Source: Ascaris suum (taxonomy: Eukaryota > Nematoda > Chromadorea > Rhabditida > Ascarididae). From it: a stretch of DNA of 64,000 bases. How positions within the stretch are numbered: position 1 is the first letter of the stretch; each line of letters begins with the position of its first letter. Both the position numbers and the translations under genes were made by a program. The notes under the pieces were generated by a model. The model worked only from the letters and a program-made list of their open reading frames with translations. It was not told the DNA's origin and ran no database searches. The stretch lies in assembly GCA_013433145.1 (NCBI GenBank), contig JACCHR010000032.1, positions 121,383 through 185,382 on the forward strand. The letters are read 5' to 3'. Positions 63,203 through 64,000 of this stretch are shown here, one piece after another.

Positions 63203-64000
63203 TTGTAACAAACGCACCATCTTCGTCCTATTCACCTTAATAGACCAAAACAAGTTTTTTCCCCATTATTGGTAGCAGTGAGATGAGGAGAGGAGGGTAG
63301 GGAGCTGATGGGAACGTGGACTCAAATTCTTGTTTACTTTCAGGTGGAATTCACCCTTTCGTTGTTGTGCAGCTCTCTGTTCATTTCATCATCCTCAATA
63401 ATGCAACTTTACAGTTCCACCAAATCGAGGACGAACCTTCCCATAAATTGAAGCTGTCGGACGTTGCAACAGATATCTCATGGTCGGCCAACGGACAATT
63501 GCTAGAAGAGGGTCGCGCAAAACGCGGTATAATTCTGGCACCTGGTGGCAAATCGGTGAGTATGCAAACATCTCTTTGATTCATCCAGTACAAATGTTTT
63601 TGTAGCCACATCATAAGAATATCGATTCATCCCGATTTGTTTAACGCTCTATGTTCAATGCGATATCGCTCAAGAATAACGATTCACTCTATGAAACAGG
63701 AAAGTTAAATGTTCAAAGCGATGGGCACATTATGTTTTTCTCCAGTAAAAATAAATATGTTGCATAATTTCCTGCCAGTGATTCCTTATTGTTTCTCAGT
63801 TTAATAGATAAGTGTTTGAAAGGGTGAGTGAAGTTTGAGTTGCAACAACAAGAACGCCATATAACGTCGATAACATTTACATAAGCTTGGTCTTCGATAT
63901 GTGGGAATTCAGTTTCACGAAGTTCAAACTGTTGATGCTTTTAGCGCCACCATACATGCCCGATCAGCATACAATCGTCACGGAAACGGTTATCGCAGGG
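63203..64000 (+). repeat. Unit 33 (partial, cut by window end)
   Basis: First 798 bp of a further unit starting ttgtaacaaacgc. It has many T-to-A changes and single-base indels relative to unit 31. Exon block A 63344-63555 is open; block B begins at 63834 and is interrupted by the window end. The array clearly continues. Confidence 0.95.

Larger units (their letters stand above)
285..64000 (+). repeat. Tandem array of ~1,964-bp units, 32 full copies plus one partial
   Basis: The same sequence recurs head to tail with period 1,962-1,975 bp from 285 to the window end. I place unit boundaries at the recurring ttgtaac just upstream of exon block A. All copies have the same orientation. Copies in the left third differ at only a few positions; copies on the right differ by substitutions and small indels. 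Every unit carries three degenerate Ig-domain exon blocks (A, B, C), so the repeat derives from a protein-coding gene rather than from simple satellite DNA. The array does not end inside the window, so its full size is unknown. The exact number of near-identical left copies depends on the assembly. Confidence 0.98.

Noticed and set aside
285..64000. CRISPR array, rDNA or histone cluster
   Set aside because: The repeats are 1.96 kb and contiguous without short spacers, no rRNA-like or histone-like sequence is present, and splice-type signals indicate a eukaryote.
285..64000. Tandem transposon or LTR element
   Set aside because: No terminal inverted repeats, long terminal repeats, target-site duplications or transposase/reverse-transcriptase motifs were found in the unit or at the left junction.

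Overview
The window is almost entirely one tandem array. After about 284 bp of AT-rich left flank, a unit of about 1,964 bp repeats head to tail on the same strand, with 32 full copies and a 33rd cut off by the window end (285-64000). No intact gene is visible. I find no rRNA, tRNA, transposase, reverse transcriptase, CRISPR array or bacterial operon features.

The unit is gene-derived. Each copy holds three short exon-like blocks flanked by eukaryotic-type splice signals (acceptors such as ctttcag and ttacag; donors gtgagt, gtaatg and gtatgt). Read together, blocks A, B and C resemble two consecutive immunoglobulin I-set domains of the kind repeated in hemicentin-like or other large Ig-repeat extracellular proteins. 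The motifs seen are a VPPN domain linker, an ISW strand-C motif, a GQPF...PLPQ strand-B to C stretch, LNGRR, and DAG...KCVAGN around the second cysteine. The Ig core is damaged: strand-B cysteines are missing or replaced, one core Trp is Arg, and fixed frameshifts interrupt B and C. The array is therefore best described as an exon-bearing, pseudogenised macrosatellite. The organism is a metazoan. The pyrimidine-CAG acceptors and small exons fit an invertebrate such as a nematode, but the species is not identifiable from this window.

Layout. 1-284 is unique flank with a TATA-like element. Unit 1 (285-2219) has three edge deletions. Units 2-12 (2220-23820) are nearly identical at 1,962-1,964 bp. 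Units 13-22 (23821-43525) are a mosaic with a 9-10 bp insertion and scattered substitutions. Units 23-31 (43526-61234) are more divergent and reshuffled. Units 32-33 (61235-64000) carry many single-base indels and T-to-A changes. Exon C of unit 32 is the only one whose Ig reading frame is open throughout, because two single-base differences are exactly where the other copies are frameshifted. It is either the closest relic of the parent gene or a coincidence in a poorly polished contig end.
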